Assembly (NCBI GenBank): GCA_021464245.1
Contig: JADCRB010000006.1
Location: forward strand, 3,896,280 to 3,960,279
Direction of reading: 5' to 3'
Source of the DNA: Carallia brachiata
Lineage: Eukaryota > Streptophyta > Magnoliopsida > Malpighiales > Rhizophoraceae
DNA length: 64,000 nucleotides
Both the position numbers and the translations under genes were made by a program. The notes beneath the pieces are model-generated. The model saw nothing but the letters and a program-made list of their open reading frames with translations. It ran no database searches and was not told the origin of the DNA. This document shows, piece after piece, positions 25,073 to 37,200 of this stretch (position 1 is its first letter; each line of letters starts with the position of its first letter).

Positions 25073-25357
25073 CTTTTTGGTTGTTAAACATATTATCTAA
25101 CGACAACATTTTTTGTATGCTTGTGACAAATATCGTACACATTTTGTATTCGTTCGTTGTTTTGTCATATAATAATTCTGGTGTTGAACACTGGAAAAAA
25201 AAGACATAAAACCATAATTTTTGTTTCTTTTTTTCCAGTGTTCAACACAAGAATTATTATATGACAAAAAGACGAACAAAAACAAAATGTGTACGATATT
25301 TGTCACAAGCATACAAAAAGTGTTGTCGTGAGATAATATGTTTTAACAACCAAAAAG
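25073..25357. repeat. Large hairpin-forming inverted repeat
   Basis: Arms 25073-25202 and 25228-25357 (about 130 bp each, only about seven mismatches by eye) around a 25-bp loop. Each arm contains GTATGCTTGTGACAAATATC or its complement. The homologous locus near 30890-33120 retains only the right arm, interrupted by a LINE. Confidence 0.85.
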
Positions 25358-25565
25358 AACGCGTGTAACCGGTTTCGCTTAGTTGTTCCTAGCAGTAAAG
25401 TCCTGGGAAGCAGTTTCGGAAAATTCCAAAGCTTTCATTTCCAAAATACCAATGAAAAAGAAAGTTTTTAATCTCACTCCATTAGTTAGTACGTTTCGGG
25501 TTCTAATTTTAAAAATAAAGTATAAATTTTATAAAAATAAAAAAGTTATAATTATTATATATTCT

Positions 25566-26271
25566 ACCCAATTAACTTTAAAATGAATTTATTTAAAAAA
25601 AAGGAAAAAAGGACCATGTTATGTTCCACGTAGGAGCAGAGAGATTTTATTACTCGAAGAGTAGGTCGACAAATAAATGTATCCACAAAAGTCAACTGTT
25701 CAAGAATCCAAATGGCGAAGAAAATGATGGTTCAAGCCCAGGAGGAACCTATCAAAATGATCCATTTTTAAATCAGAAAAATTTTATAACTATAAAATTT
25801 GATAGCTGTAGTGATTACAATATATGATATAATAAACAAAATATAAAACATTTATTTATATTTATAAAATTGATATATAATATATCAAATTAAAATATAC
25901 AATCTGTATATAACTCAACCCAATCAACTTTGAAAAGAATTCAAAACAAAAAATGGAAAAAGGAACGTAGGAATAGAGAGATTTTATTACCGACAAGTAG
26001 GTCGACAACAAATGTATCCACGAAAGTTCAACTGTTCAAGAATCCAAATGGTGAAGAAAATGATGGTTCAAGCCCAGGGGGAACCCAGCAAAAAAGGTCA
26101 ATTTTCAAGTCAGAAAAATTTTATGGATGCAAGATTTGATAGTTGTAGTGGCCCAGTATATAATACAATAGATTAAATATATATATTTTTTTATGTTTAT
26201 AAAGTTAATATTCAACATATCAAAGAAAAATATAATTTGTATGAACAGACAATATACACAATATAATAAAA
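25566..26271 (+). repeat. Two-copy tandem duplication, period ~353 bp
   Basis: ACCCAATTAACTTT at 25566 and ACCCAATCAACTTT at 25919 start two diverged copies; each includes GAATCCAAATGG and GATGGTTCAAGCCCAGG. The homologous segment at 33300-33520 has a single copy, so the duplication followed the segmental duplication. Confidence 0.75.
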
Positions 26272-26703
26272 TAATAAAAAAAAATTATACGATATATCAA
26301 AGAGAAGTATAAAAATTGTGTAAATAGTTATTAAATTAAAATTTTTTAATTTAAAAAATGTATAATTATTTAAATGAATCATATACTTTTTTGATATATT
26401 ACATATTTTTTTATAAATAAAAAATTATTATATATTTTTTTTATTACATATTATAATTATTTATAACTACTAAATTTTATAATTATTTAATAATTTTTTT
26501 TAAATAAATAACTGAAAAAGTATAGATTTTTTCACGGTACAAATTAATAAGATTTGTACTGCAAACCGGGAGCGATGGTCCCATCAACTTTTTGACTTCC
26601 CATGGCTAAGCAGGACAACATCGTTTTGTTCTGGCCACACAGAGCCACCAGCACTCCACTCCAATTTGGAACAAGCAAAAGTGCATATGTGGTGTCTGTG
26701 TAA

Positions 26704-28236
26704 TTAGTTCTCCAATAGTGGCTCCTTGTTGTCTTCCCACCTAATTAGTCGATTCCTTGCTTTCTCTACCTGGAAATATGCCCACAAAATTTTATTGAAA
26801 AAAAAAGTGAGACAATGTCCAATTGTATATCATTTGTTTAGAAATTGTTATGAAATCCAAACCTTAATTTTAAGGCAAAATAACTTTTGAGTCAGATTTG
26901 TATTGACTCAACTTTTGTGCTGAGTCATCTTAATAGCATCTTTACAAAAATAATAAGGTGATCGGAATCCTGTAGTAAAATAAACCATCATCTCCAATTC
27001 CTACAAAACAAAGAATCTGGTGTATTGAAAAGCGTCTTTATATTATTGAAAGGGTTATATCAAAAAATATCATCATTTTATAATTTTTTTACAAATCTAA
27101 CACAATTTTAAAAAATTTATAATTTAATATAGTTCAATTATTTTCTAACAAATTTAACACCAAATTTAAAAACTAACAAATCTAGCACAGTTTAATTATT
27201 TTTTAATAAAACTAGTACACTATCAATTAAAAATAATCGAATCTCTCAGTATACACATATGTACATATGATTTTAAGGTTTTAAACTGTATTTAAACGTA
27301 ACGTATATATGTGTATATTAAGAAATTCGGTTACTTTTAACTGTTATTTTTTTACTAATAGCATGCTAAATTTATTAGAAAATAATAAACTGAACTAGAT
27401 TTATAAATTTTTAAATATCGTGCTAAATTTGTTAGAAAATAATTAAATTGTGTAAAATTTGTAAATTTTTAAATATTGTACTAGATTTGTTAAAAAGTGT
27501 AAAGGTTGTGATTTTTTTTTTAAATTAACCCTTATAGAAAAGGAGTAGAAACTGTAGTATTAATTGTAAGATTTTACCTCTTTATTCTAATCTATTCGAA
27601 TAGTAAGCTAACGTAAAATAAGAGATTGCATTAAAGTTCCACTTACCATTTTTGACCGTACTCCCTATTATATATGACTAAGATACGCATAAATATTAAA
27701 ATTAAGTCATTCATATATATATATATATAGTGAATAGTAAAAAATTCCATCAATAGTATATGCGATGTGTGAGCCAAGACTGAGTCGTCTGTTACATCTC
27801 ATTCAATTTTTTTCATAAGAAGAACTCGCCGCCAAAATACTGATGGGGTGAATAGATCTTCCTCAGGCCTGATCTTAGTATTAACGAGTTTTGAATCAAA
27901 TATCGTATCATAACAACATCAGTCATTTTGTGGATAAAGTGACCACAGTAAAATCGAATCTAAATTAATAAGGAAAAAGATCTACTGGCTTGTCGGTACG
28001 CTACCACCTTAGGTTGTATTCATATATTATATCTAACGTAGTTAATGTAGGACAGACATGAAATACATAGGAAAATGGAAGAAGTGAAAAAATAATTGAG
28101 GTCGATGGTAAATGACCTTTGCAACAAAGTCGAACTTATAACCAAGAAGACATCCCAATGGCAAACCAACAAAGTACTAAGATTCGACATTGACGTATGC
28201 AACAACTGCTTGCCATCTACATCCAACAGCCACACC
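26704..28236 (-). pseudogene. MATE transporter 3' half, exons 5-7, inactivated
   Basis: Homologous to exons 5-7 of the complete gene. Exon 5 (about 28117-28235) has an in-frame TAG where the intact copy reads GSYYFVG, and its donor reads GTCATT in place of GTAGAT. Exon 6 (27578-27664) contains another TAG. Exon 7 (26704-26769) is still open and reads [16 protein letters not shown] to its stop. A fold-back MITE (27052-27531) sits in the exon 6-7 intron. No exon 1-4 material is found to the right; homology to the complete locus ends near 28560, in the counterpart of intron 4. It is therefore a duplicated 3' fragment. Confidence 0.85.
27052..27531. mobile_element. Fold-back MITE with 9-bp target duplication (Mutator-like), copy 2
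   Basis: Flanks TTATTGAAA (27043-27051) and TTATAGAAA (27532-27540). The empty site is TTATAGAAA near 34074. Long imperfect inverted repeats begin GGGTTATATC and end AATTAACCC. It lies in the exon 6-7 intron of the MATE pseudogene. Confidence 0.8.
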
Positions 28237-30029
28237 TTCAAGAAATTGTTAAGTTGTAATAAAAAAGAAATGATATATATTTGGCAGTAAATAAATAAAT
28301 AAATAAAGAGAAGCAAAACTACTATAGCCAGCGACAGAGACCACGAAGAGGGAGCGCTGTAAGGCACCAAAGGGTTGAAAAACAAAGGGATAAAAACAAG
28401 ACGAGAATGGAATTAAGAAGCTGCAAAATAGTACATCCCTTGTGGCAATTACCATATTATCATATTTAAGTATACTATACTTCTTTAAAAAAAAATTGTT
28501 TTCTCCACTAGAACTGGTTACTTTTAGATTATAACGGAGTAATATTAAGCTAGTAATTATCTGCTAGTTAATTAATTGACTAGGATAATAGACTTGAATT
28601 GAATACTTTCTACATTGAAGACGATTTTAGTACCATTGAATTTTATCTCATTGCAAACACAACAAGTCTTTCAATGGAAAAAAAGGCGCATGCCCAACAG
28701 AAAGACTTAAATAAGCAGGTTTCATGTGTGGCACTCCTTTCGCTCAGAACTCCCAAATCTTGTTCATGGATAGCACAACAAATTTATCAATTACAATGAT
28801 TCTCTTGAGTTATTGTATATTAACACAGAAATAAGAAGTTCAAATAGCTGCTCCAGCGAAGACTTTAGATGCGGACATAACGATTGGCGAACCACAACTC
28901 GTGCTTTTTGGCTAGCACAACTTCCACTTTAGGAAAGTTGTAGGTCAACCTTTCTAACCTATCCTTATCGATCGAATGCTTTTAAGACCTTATCAAGTTG
29001 ATTTGTTGTTGAGTTTATGTCCTTGAGCTCAGGTCAGCTCATAGCAAATCAATGATACTTGCGTTGCCACTTGCCAATACTTTAGCAATAACGAATCCAA
29101 AAATATTTGTCAATATATATATATAGTAAAAGAGAGTGGAATATAAAATTTAGGGAGACAAAACTTTAGTTTCAAGGAAATAATAGGTTAAAAACTAAGA
29201 TAAATTACACTTAAATACATCTATTTATTTATTTTAGGTGGGGCAATCCATTTGCATCGGCCACTGCTGCCAATGGTAACCTTTTCCATTACAAATACGC
29301 ATCTCACAGTCATTTGCTTTTGAGTTCTTCTTGTGAAGTTACAGTAGGGATATATGAAGAATCTGCCAGCATGCCTAAGATTGGAGTTTAAGGTTAACTT
29401 AATTTTAGCAACAATGACGATATAATTTTTTTGGGGTACATTAATAATTTATTGAATCGTGAATTATACAATAAGACAAACTCTTATTATTCTTATAAAT
29501 CTCATATTATTTTCAAAATTAAAACATGAGATCTTTTGCTGATAGTAGTTAAAAATCTTAATTACAGAGTATTCCGACTAATGATAATATATTATAATTG
29601 GAACCTGCCTGATTTTTGTGGGCTTGAAGCTAAAGCTTTCGTTTCGGTACGGTTTTGGAATCTTTTTTCAAATAAAAGAACAACGACGTTCAGCAGAAAC
29701 ATGTGTTGTTGCAAGTTCGGCCCAGTTTGAGAAGCAACTGTTAAATTGCAAGGCCTGCTTATGGATGCTGGACCCAAGCTTGCCATTGTGGCTTTATGTG
29801 GAGCCTAGGAGGATGCCTATTCACTCGATGCCCAACTCCTTCTAAACTCAACCCTGTTGTGACCCGGTCTGTAATTATGATATTCTTAGTAGTTAATTTA
29901 GTTAGATGTTAGAGAAAAAGAGGAGTGGTTGTTTTAAGAAAACACAGTGAGTGCATGCCAACCTAATCCACTTTCTCGTGGGCAATCCACATTTTGTAAG
30001 AATTGGGAGAGTTGAGAGTCGAACTCTTA
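28237..30029. other. DNA between the MATE pseudogene and the next MITE, no gene
   Basis: 28237-28560 is colinear with 34494-34830 (intron 4 of the complete gene). 28560-29480 is single-copy in this window with no recognised content. From 29490 onward the sequence repeats the 23806 segment. Confidence 0.5.
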
Positions 30030-30706
30030 TGCTCTATTTGTTTATCGGTTAGAATAGAAAAAGAAAAGAAAAAATATTTTTTCTCACGTTTGGGAAGATG
30101 AGAGGAAAAACTGTACAATATTATCTGTCAAACTGTCACATCAAGTGAAGAAAGTGAAAAAAAAAAGGTCAGTAAAGTGAGATTTTTTTTTAACAAAAAA
30201 ATTACCTAAATACCCTATCTCTACATCCCAACCACAAAATCCAATTCTTTCCCAAACCACCACCGAAACCTACTCTAATGTATGAAACCACAATACTAGC
30301 CTTTAGCTTTTGACAAAGGAGAGACTTCACTCCAATCAGAAAAGAAGAAGACGTGATGACGTGACTAGAGGGAAAAAAAAACCAAACCAACATGGATGAG
30401 GTGGCCAACGTGCATTTACAACATAAATTTACTAATTACAGTGCAACAAGTGACACAAAAAATTAAAAAATGATTATTCAAGTCAATAGGGTTAATATGA
30501 TTATTTTTGTATATTATTACTTTTTCATCACTTTTTCATACAATACAAACATATCAATTCATTTTCTAATCATTTTCTTTCTTACATAATCATAATTTAT
30601 CCAAACAACGAATTCATTCACTTTTCTTTCTCACAACTTTCTTATCAAATCATTTTCTTTCTCGTCACTTTCTTTTCCATCAAATTCTGACAATCCAAAC
30701 AGAGTA
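30030..30706. mobile_element. Harbinger/Tourist-like MITE
   Basis: Terminal inverted repeats TGCTCTATTTG and TACTCTGTTTG, flanked by the 3-bp duplication TTA (30027-30029 and 30707-30709), as is usual for PIF/Harbinger. AT-rich, non-coding. Confidence 0.65.
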
Positions 30707-31342
30707 TTAATGTCTCCTAATGACCACCCAAATTACCAAAGTGATAAATTCTCTAATATTGGAGAGATTTGAGGGTGGTGGGTTTGAAACCATCACCACC
30801 CCTCCGGTGCAAGCAAGTGGCCAACTAGACTAAACCGGATTGGTTATATTTACGATATCTTGTTATCTTCAATCTTGAAGAAGACACATAAAAACCTTAA
30901 TTTTTGCTTTTTCCCAGTGTTCAACACAAGAATTATCAGGGTTCCGAATCAAGCCACATTGCCCAACACTCTCTCATGTGTTTTTTGCAGATGACATACT
31001 TCTCTTTGGTTCAACTTCTAGAGAAAAGGCAACAATTATAATGAGATTCATTAAGTCTTTCTGCCAAGCGTCAGGGCAAGCCGTGAATAGACATAAGTCT
31101 GGGATTGTGTTCAGCAAAAGCACCCCAGCTGCTAGACGAAGTGAGATATGTGCGCTGCTACAGATAGGGCCTATCAGTGGCAAGGAACATTATCTTGGCC
31201 TTCCCATCAGCTAGCTAGATCGAAACAAAAGGCAATGCAATTCATTCTGGAAAAGGTGAACAAAAAGTTCAGTCATGGAAACAAGAGCTGCTGTCCCACG
31301 CAGGGAGGGAATTCTCATCTAGTAGCCACTGCTGTTCCAACT

Positions 31343-31419
31343 CAAGATTGTTAGAACTGAGCTGATCATCAAATCAGAAATATTAATAAATTAAGGTTAA
31401 AACGGTAGAATTGGTATTT

Positions 31420-31461
<42 letters not shown>

Positions 31462-32062
31462 CTAAAAGAATAATATTTATAAATATTAATTAAATATTAA
31501 TTTTTTTATTTTAAGGATTAAATTAAAAATTTTTGATTTAATTTAACATTAAATTGAAAATTTTAATTAAATTTAAAAATTAAATTGTAATTTAAATAAG
31601 AGTACTGTTACGTTGACAGGAAAATAAGACGCAAAGCAGACCGAAAATTTTTTTTTGTGCAACCAGATGCTTTTTTTTACAACGAGACGCTGAATTTGTG
31701 CAACGAAAAAATAGGTGAAAAATACTTTCAAATTTTGTTGCACAAATTTGACATATCGTTACACAAAAAAACTAGTTGGTTGCACAAAAAAATTTTCCTG
31801 TCTCTTCCACGTCTCTCTCTTCCCGGCCACTTACTTTTTTCCTTTAAATAAATATTGGAGGTCAAATTATAATTTATAAATTTTTGATTTACTTGGAACT
31901 GGTCCAACCGGTCTGATTTTGATCAAGTTCTACTGATTTTGATCGATTTTTGATCGATTTTAACTAATTTGATTATTATAGAAAAAAATAACATGAATCG
32001 GCCCGAACTTTCTGCCGATAACTAGTCGGACCGGCCGATCTAAACCTGTTATGACAACAATG
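31343..32062 (+). mobile_element. CCGGTT-rich hAT-like MITE, copy B, inside the LINE
   Basis: Flanks TTCCAACT (31335-31342) and TTCCAACC (32063-32070), an 8-bp duplication with one mismatch. Ends CAAGATTGTTAGAAC and GTTATGACAACAATG. Longer than its relatives because of a nested insertion at 31600-31842. It splits the LINE reverse transcriptase region. Confidence 0.8.
31600..31842. mobile_element. Nested 243-bp insertion with 9-bp target duplication
   Basis: Perfect TTTAAATAA repeats at 31591-31599 and 31843-31851. The other three MITE copies lack this block. The interior has repeated GTTGCACAAA/TTTGTGCAAC motifs. The termini share only weak inverted similarity; a Mutator-type MITE is the likeliest explanation. 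Confidence 0.65.
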
Positions 32063-33026
32063 TTCCAACCTATGCAATGTCTATATTTAGATTTCCCTCT
32101 AAATTTTGTTCCGAAATTAACGCAAAATTGTCTAGGTTCTGGTGGGGTCAGAAAAGTGATGAAAATCTCATCCATTGGATCAGCTGGAAGATATTGACCA
32201 TGTCAGTGGGGCATGCCCCCAATCCAATCGACTTCACATCTTTTTTACTTGGTGGGAATCTATACGGAGACCTTGGTATGGATGGGGCAAAGGTCAGTCA
32301 TTGAAGAGATAGCTGTCTTATATGTTGGAACATATGGAAGGCAAGGAATAGCTTCTATTTTGAGCAAGTGAGGGTGGACCCGAGAGCTACTTTTAAGACA
32401 GCTCAACAAGAGTACGTGGAGCTGGAGACTTTACCTAGGTTCGCTCTATTGCCCCCACCTTCCTCTGAGCAAATAGACACAGCTTTGGTCCCTCCCCAAA
32501 GAGGCTCACCCAAGATTAATTGTGAGAACTCCTTTGACTCTCAAGCTCGCACGGCAGGCATTGCGGCGCTCTGCCGAGATGCGCGAGGTAATGTTGTAGA
32601 AGCTCGAGCACTGATCAAGAAGGCTCAATCATCGTTGGTGGCTGAAGCACGGGCATAAAGATTGCGGCACAGCTAGCTACTTATCTCGGAAGTTCAAGGC
32701 TTATAATTGAGACCGACTAGTCGTTAGCATATAAGGCAATGAAGGAATCCGAGAATGGTTGTCCATGGGAAATTGCCCCTATTATTAGAGATGCCAAGAG
32801 GCATTGACTTCGGTTCGAGAATGTTCTTGTAAGTGTATACGTAGGAGTGCAAACAGTAGTGCTGATTAGATTGCCAAACATATTAGGCTGGCACTATGTT
32901 CCTTAGATTGGGTTGACAACCTTCCCCAACAACTTGCAAATCTCTCATGTAACCATTTTTATCATCAATACACATTAGCTCTTGATGTAAAAAAAAAAAA
33001 AAAACACACACACGCAAGAATTATCA

Positions 33027-33746
33027 TATGACAAAAAAAATGAGCAAAAACAAAAAGTGTACTATTGTTATCACGAGCATACAGAAAATTTTGTCATGAG
33101 ATAATATATTATATCAACAAAAAAACACATGTAATTGGTTTTACTTAGTTGTTCCTAGTAGTAAAGTTCTGGCAAGCGAAAATTCCAAGGCTTCCATTCT
33201 AAAGTACCAATAAAAATAAAGTTTGTAAAACTCCTTTAATTAGTTAGGTTCTAATCTTGAAAAAATAATATATAATTTATAAAAATAATTAAAATTATAA
33301 TTATTATATAATTGACTACTCATTGAACTTTAAACGAAAAGAAAAAAAAAAAAAAAACAGATTTTGTTATGTTTCATGTGGAGGTAGAGAGATTTTATTC
33401 CTTGACAAGTAGACGGACAAACAAATGCATCAACGAAAGTTTAAGAATTCAAAAGTGAAAGAATATGACGGTTCAAGCCAAGGGTGAACCCAACAAAAGG
33501 TCAATTTTCAAATAAAAGACTGAAAAGGCAGATTTTTTCACGGTACCAATAGGATTAGTACAGCAAACTGGGTACAAAGCAATATCGTGCCATGGCTTCA
33601 TAGTCACATCAACTTTTTGGTCTCCATGGCTAAGCAGGACAACATCTTTTTTTTTCAGGCCACACAGAGCCAGCACTCAACTCCAATTTGGAATCAGCAA
33701 AAGTGCTGTCTAATTATCCGCACAGAGCCATGTGATGACTCTTTAA
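33027..33746. other. 3' flank of the complete MATE gene
   Basis: Colinear with 25260-26700 apart from the tandem duplication there. Holds the candidate poly(A) signal; otherwise no feature. Confidence 0.55.
33394..33399 (-). terminator. Candidate poly(A) signal of the complete MATE gene
   Basis: Minus strand AATAAA about 350 bp past the stop codon at 33747. The stretch between, including the block around 33590-33700, is conserved with the pseudogene 3' flank at 26560-26700, in keeping with a 3' UTR. There is no transcript evidence. Confidence 0.35.
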
Positions 33747-34243
33747 TTAGTTGTCCAACAGTGGCTCCTTGTTGTCTTCCCACCTAATTAGACGATTCCT
33801 TGTTTTCTCTACCTGAAAAAACATATATCCATAAAAAAAAAAAGTAAGAAAAAGTCTAATTATCATGTGTTTAGAAAATGTTATAAAATCCAAACCTTAA
33901 TTTCAAGGCAAAACAACTTTTGAGTCAAATTTGCGCTGACAGATGCATGTGCTTTAGATCCTAATAGCATGTTTACGAAAAAATGAGGTGATCGGAATGC
34001 TATAGTAGAATAGACCATCTTCTTCCAATCTTTACAAAATAAAAAATCTCATGTATTGAAACGTCTCTTTTTGTTATAGAAAAGAAGTAGAAACTGCAAT
34101 ATTAATTATGGGATTTTACCTCTTTATTCCAATCTGTTCGAATAGTAAACCAAAGTAAAATGAGAGTCTGCATTAAAGTTCCTCCTATCATTCCTGACCA
34201 TACTCCCTGTTGTATATGACCAACATACGCATAAACATTAAAA

Positions 34244-34287
<44 letters not shown>

Positions 34288-37200
34288 TAAATCGTAGTTA
34301 ATGTAGTGTAGACATGAAATGTATAGGAAAAATGGGAGCAGTGAATAAATAATTTTGGTCGATGGCAAATCTACCTTTGCACCAAAGTCGAACTTAAAGC
34401 CAAGAAGACATCCCACTGGCAAACCAACAAAGTAGTAAGATCCGACATTGACGTATGCAACAAATGCTTGCCATCCACATCCAACAGCCACCCCTTCAAG
34501 AAATTGTTAAGCTTTAATAAAAAGAAGAAATGATAGAGATCGGGCAATAAACAAAAAAAATAGAAGCACAGCTACTATAGTCGAGCGACGGAGACCACTA
34601 AGAAGGAGCACTGTAAGGCACGAGAGGGTTAGAAACAAAGGGATAAAAACATTACGAGAATGGAATTAAGAAGCTGCAAAATAGTACATCCGTCGTGGCA
34701 ATTACCATATTATCATATGTAAGGACACTATACTTCTAAAAACAAAATTTGTTTTCTCCACCGGAACTCGTTACTTTTATGTTACAATGGAGTAATTTTA
34801 GGCTAGTAATTAGCTGCTAGTTAATTAATTTGTAACTACAATAGTTTGTCACCATTCCGTACGTACTCAAATCATTTAGCAATTGTTTTTAGAAAATATT
34901 AAGTACACATATTTTCATACACATACAAATATAATAATTATTTTTTATATTATATTAGTAAAAAAAGTTTTTTAAAATTTTTTTTATATTTTATGATAAC
35001 ACTCATCTAAATCTAAATTTAATTTTTTTTTTTAGAAAAAAAGAAAAACAATGTAAGAATACTTCCACGTTAGCACAGCACCGCTCGGTGCACCAGCTCG
35101 GTGGAAATATTAGCGCCCTTGTTTTTATTGGTTTATGTTATCTGGGAAGACTGCAATGTGTCAAACCGATTCGATGCTTAAAAGAAAAGGATTGAGTTCT
35201 TTAAGAAACATTACAATAATTTAAGAATTAAGACCTTCATTTTGAAGATTTTGAATTATAATTATAAAAAGTGGATTATAAGGTTTATAAAAATAAAGAG
35301 AATTATTTATGTTGTCTACTTCAAGGTTCGGCCGAACATAAAATAAAGTATAAGAAGAAGAGTGATATGTGCCATGCCCAACACGTGCTTAATACTTTAG
35401 TTTGTGTTGTAAGTTTTTCTAGTTTTTTTTCTATCATTTTTATTTAGGCCCCCAAACATTTGGAGACTACTGGGAGCATGGGGACCTCCTAAGTCCTAAT
35501 AAAGTTTACACTTCACAAAAATCATAATATACCATACCCATCGTTTACCTGACACATTAGTTGACATTATGTTAACTAGCAGTAGCATAGCTGCACGTAA
35601 AAGAGCTAAGCTGTGGTAAGTTGCGATCATTATATTAATACAAGTATAATTACAAATAATGCTGACTTTTTTTTTTTTTTTTTTAAGATTTCTTAAATTT
35701 AAACTAATAAATTTAAGAAAGAGAGGATAATAACGAAGGTTAAGGATTTGAATCTTGACCTTTGATTACAAATGATGCAACTTTATGTAGCAATAATCAC
35801 TAATTGTAATAGCAAGTGCTAGTTGAAAATATGCTACATTAATGTAATACTAGAATATTTTTGAACAATTATAGGAATTGGGTCGAATTGAATTTCAGTT
35901 AGGTTATTTTGGCCAAAACAACTTTTGCTATTTATCTATTTATAATCGTATAATCGAGCCAAAAAAAATTACAATGGACCTAAAAAAATAATACTTATTC
36001 TTCCATGTCATATTCTAAGTAGTAAAACAAAATGTTATTGAAAGTTTTAGTATCCTTAGCATCAGTCTAATATTCTCGATAATTAATTATAGCAGAAAAT
36101 TGGTATTTGTATGGAAGAACTTACCAGACAAAACAGGTTGGATTCCATTCAGAAAGACAGAGGCAGCGAGGTAAGGAGAGAGTTCTGCAACGGCGTCAGA
36201 AACTGCTGTGCCACCAGTGAAGATATAGCTAAGTTCATGGCGGAATACGAGCGTGAGTACGGCCAATAGCAAGGAGATGCAAAGGCAGCTCGAAGTTGCT
36301 ATCATAACAGCAAATGATGCTGATCTGGGATGTCCTGCCCCCAGCTCATTGCTTACCCTCACACTGCTTTTAACATATAGAATTGGATCCAAAAGTCAAC
36401 TTGGTTTATAACTAATTAATGGCACATGTTGTGAGGTTTTTTTTTTAGGCGATTATTATTTTGATTCATAATTTTTCATAAATAAAATTTATTTACAACT
36501 TTATATCATATAATAAGTAAATTTTATTTAAAATAAAAAATTAAAAAAATAAATTTATATAAATAAATCATGAGTAAGTTATACTAAAAAAAAGTAAAAA
36601 TAGTAAATATTTTTTTCTTAAAACAGTTGATTTATTAACTATATTAGAGAGAAACTCAAGAATTCGATACTTACTTCTTTTAAATACTCTCTTCTTTAAT
36701 TGTATTATGAATTCTAATTCTCTATTTAAACAAAACAAAAAAAAAAATCTTGTGCCTCAACCACGTGTTTCGGGTGTCAAAAACCCGTCCCTATGCACAT
36801 CTTCATCCTCTCTAATCAGTCTATCAGCTCTAAAGAACTTAAAAAAAAAAAAAAAAACCTGTGGTAACCTCCCTCTTCTTTAGTGATGTTACTAATTTCA
36901 AAAGACGAAAAAAATTTTGACAAAAAAAAAAAAAAGATGAAAAAATTAACTCTACTCAGGCTACCAATTACTCTAAAGTGAAAAGGAAAAAAAAAAATCA
37001 CTCTTATGAGTGATTAAGCTTGGCTTAAGTTGTGTGGGGAATACATGTACACCACTGTTGTCAGAATTGGATCGGATTGGTTAGTCGGACCGATTGAACC
37101 AGGGATCGGTCGGTAGTCTGGGTCGGTTTTGGTAAATTTTGAAGAGTGACTCGGACCGGTCAAAACCGGTCAAAACCGATAAAAACCGGTGAAAACCGAA

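Larger units (their letters stand above)
23806..26703. other. 3' flank of the MATE pseudogene, no gene
   Basis: Colinear in blocks with 29490-33740. Contains a 130-bp-arm inverted repeat (25073-25357) and a 353-bp tandem duplication (25566-26271). Short open frames here have no recognisable domain. Confidence 0.55.
30939..33014 (+). mobile_element. 5'-truncated L1-type LINE, degenerate
   Basis: Flanked by the 12-bp duplication CAAGAATTATCA (30927-30938 and 33015-33026) and ending in an A-rich tail at about 32990. Reverse transcriptase begins at the FADDILLFGSTSREKA motif (30978), with a YLGLPIS motif further on. After an inserted MITE the reading continues with INAKLSRFWWGQKSDENLIH (32119). 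The RNase H domain follows from about 32510 (FDSQARTAGIAALCRDARGN) with several stops. Some coding sequence near 32180-32360 seems lost or out of frame. The 5' end is truncated within RT, typical of LINE insertion. Confidence 0.85.

Noticed and set aside
28020..28385. 121-residue open frame over the MATE pseudogene
   Set aside because: Reads exon 5 in a wrong frame; the correct frame has a TAG, so it is not an independent gene.
36087..36392. A separate small membrane protein at 36087-36392
   Set aside because: It is exon 4 of the MATE gene with intron read-through at both ends; splice sites at 36363 and 36125 restore the family sequence.
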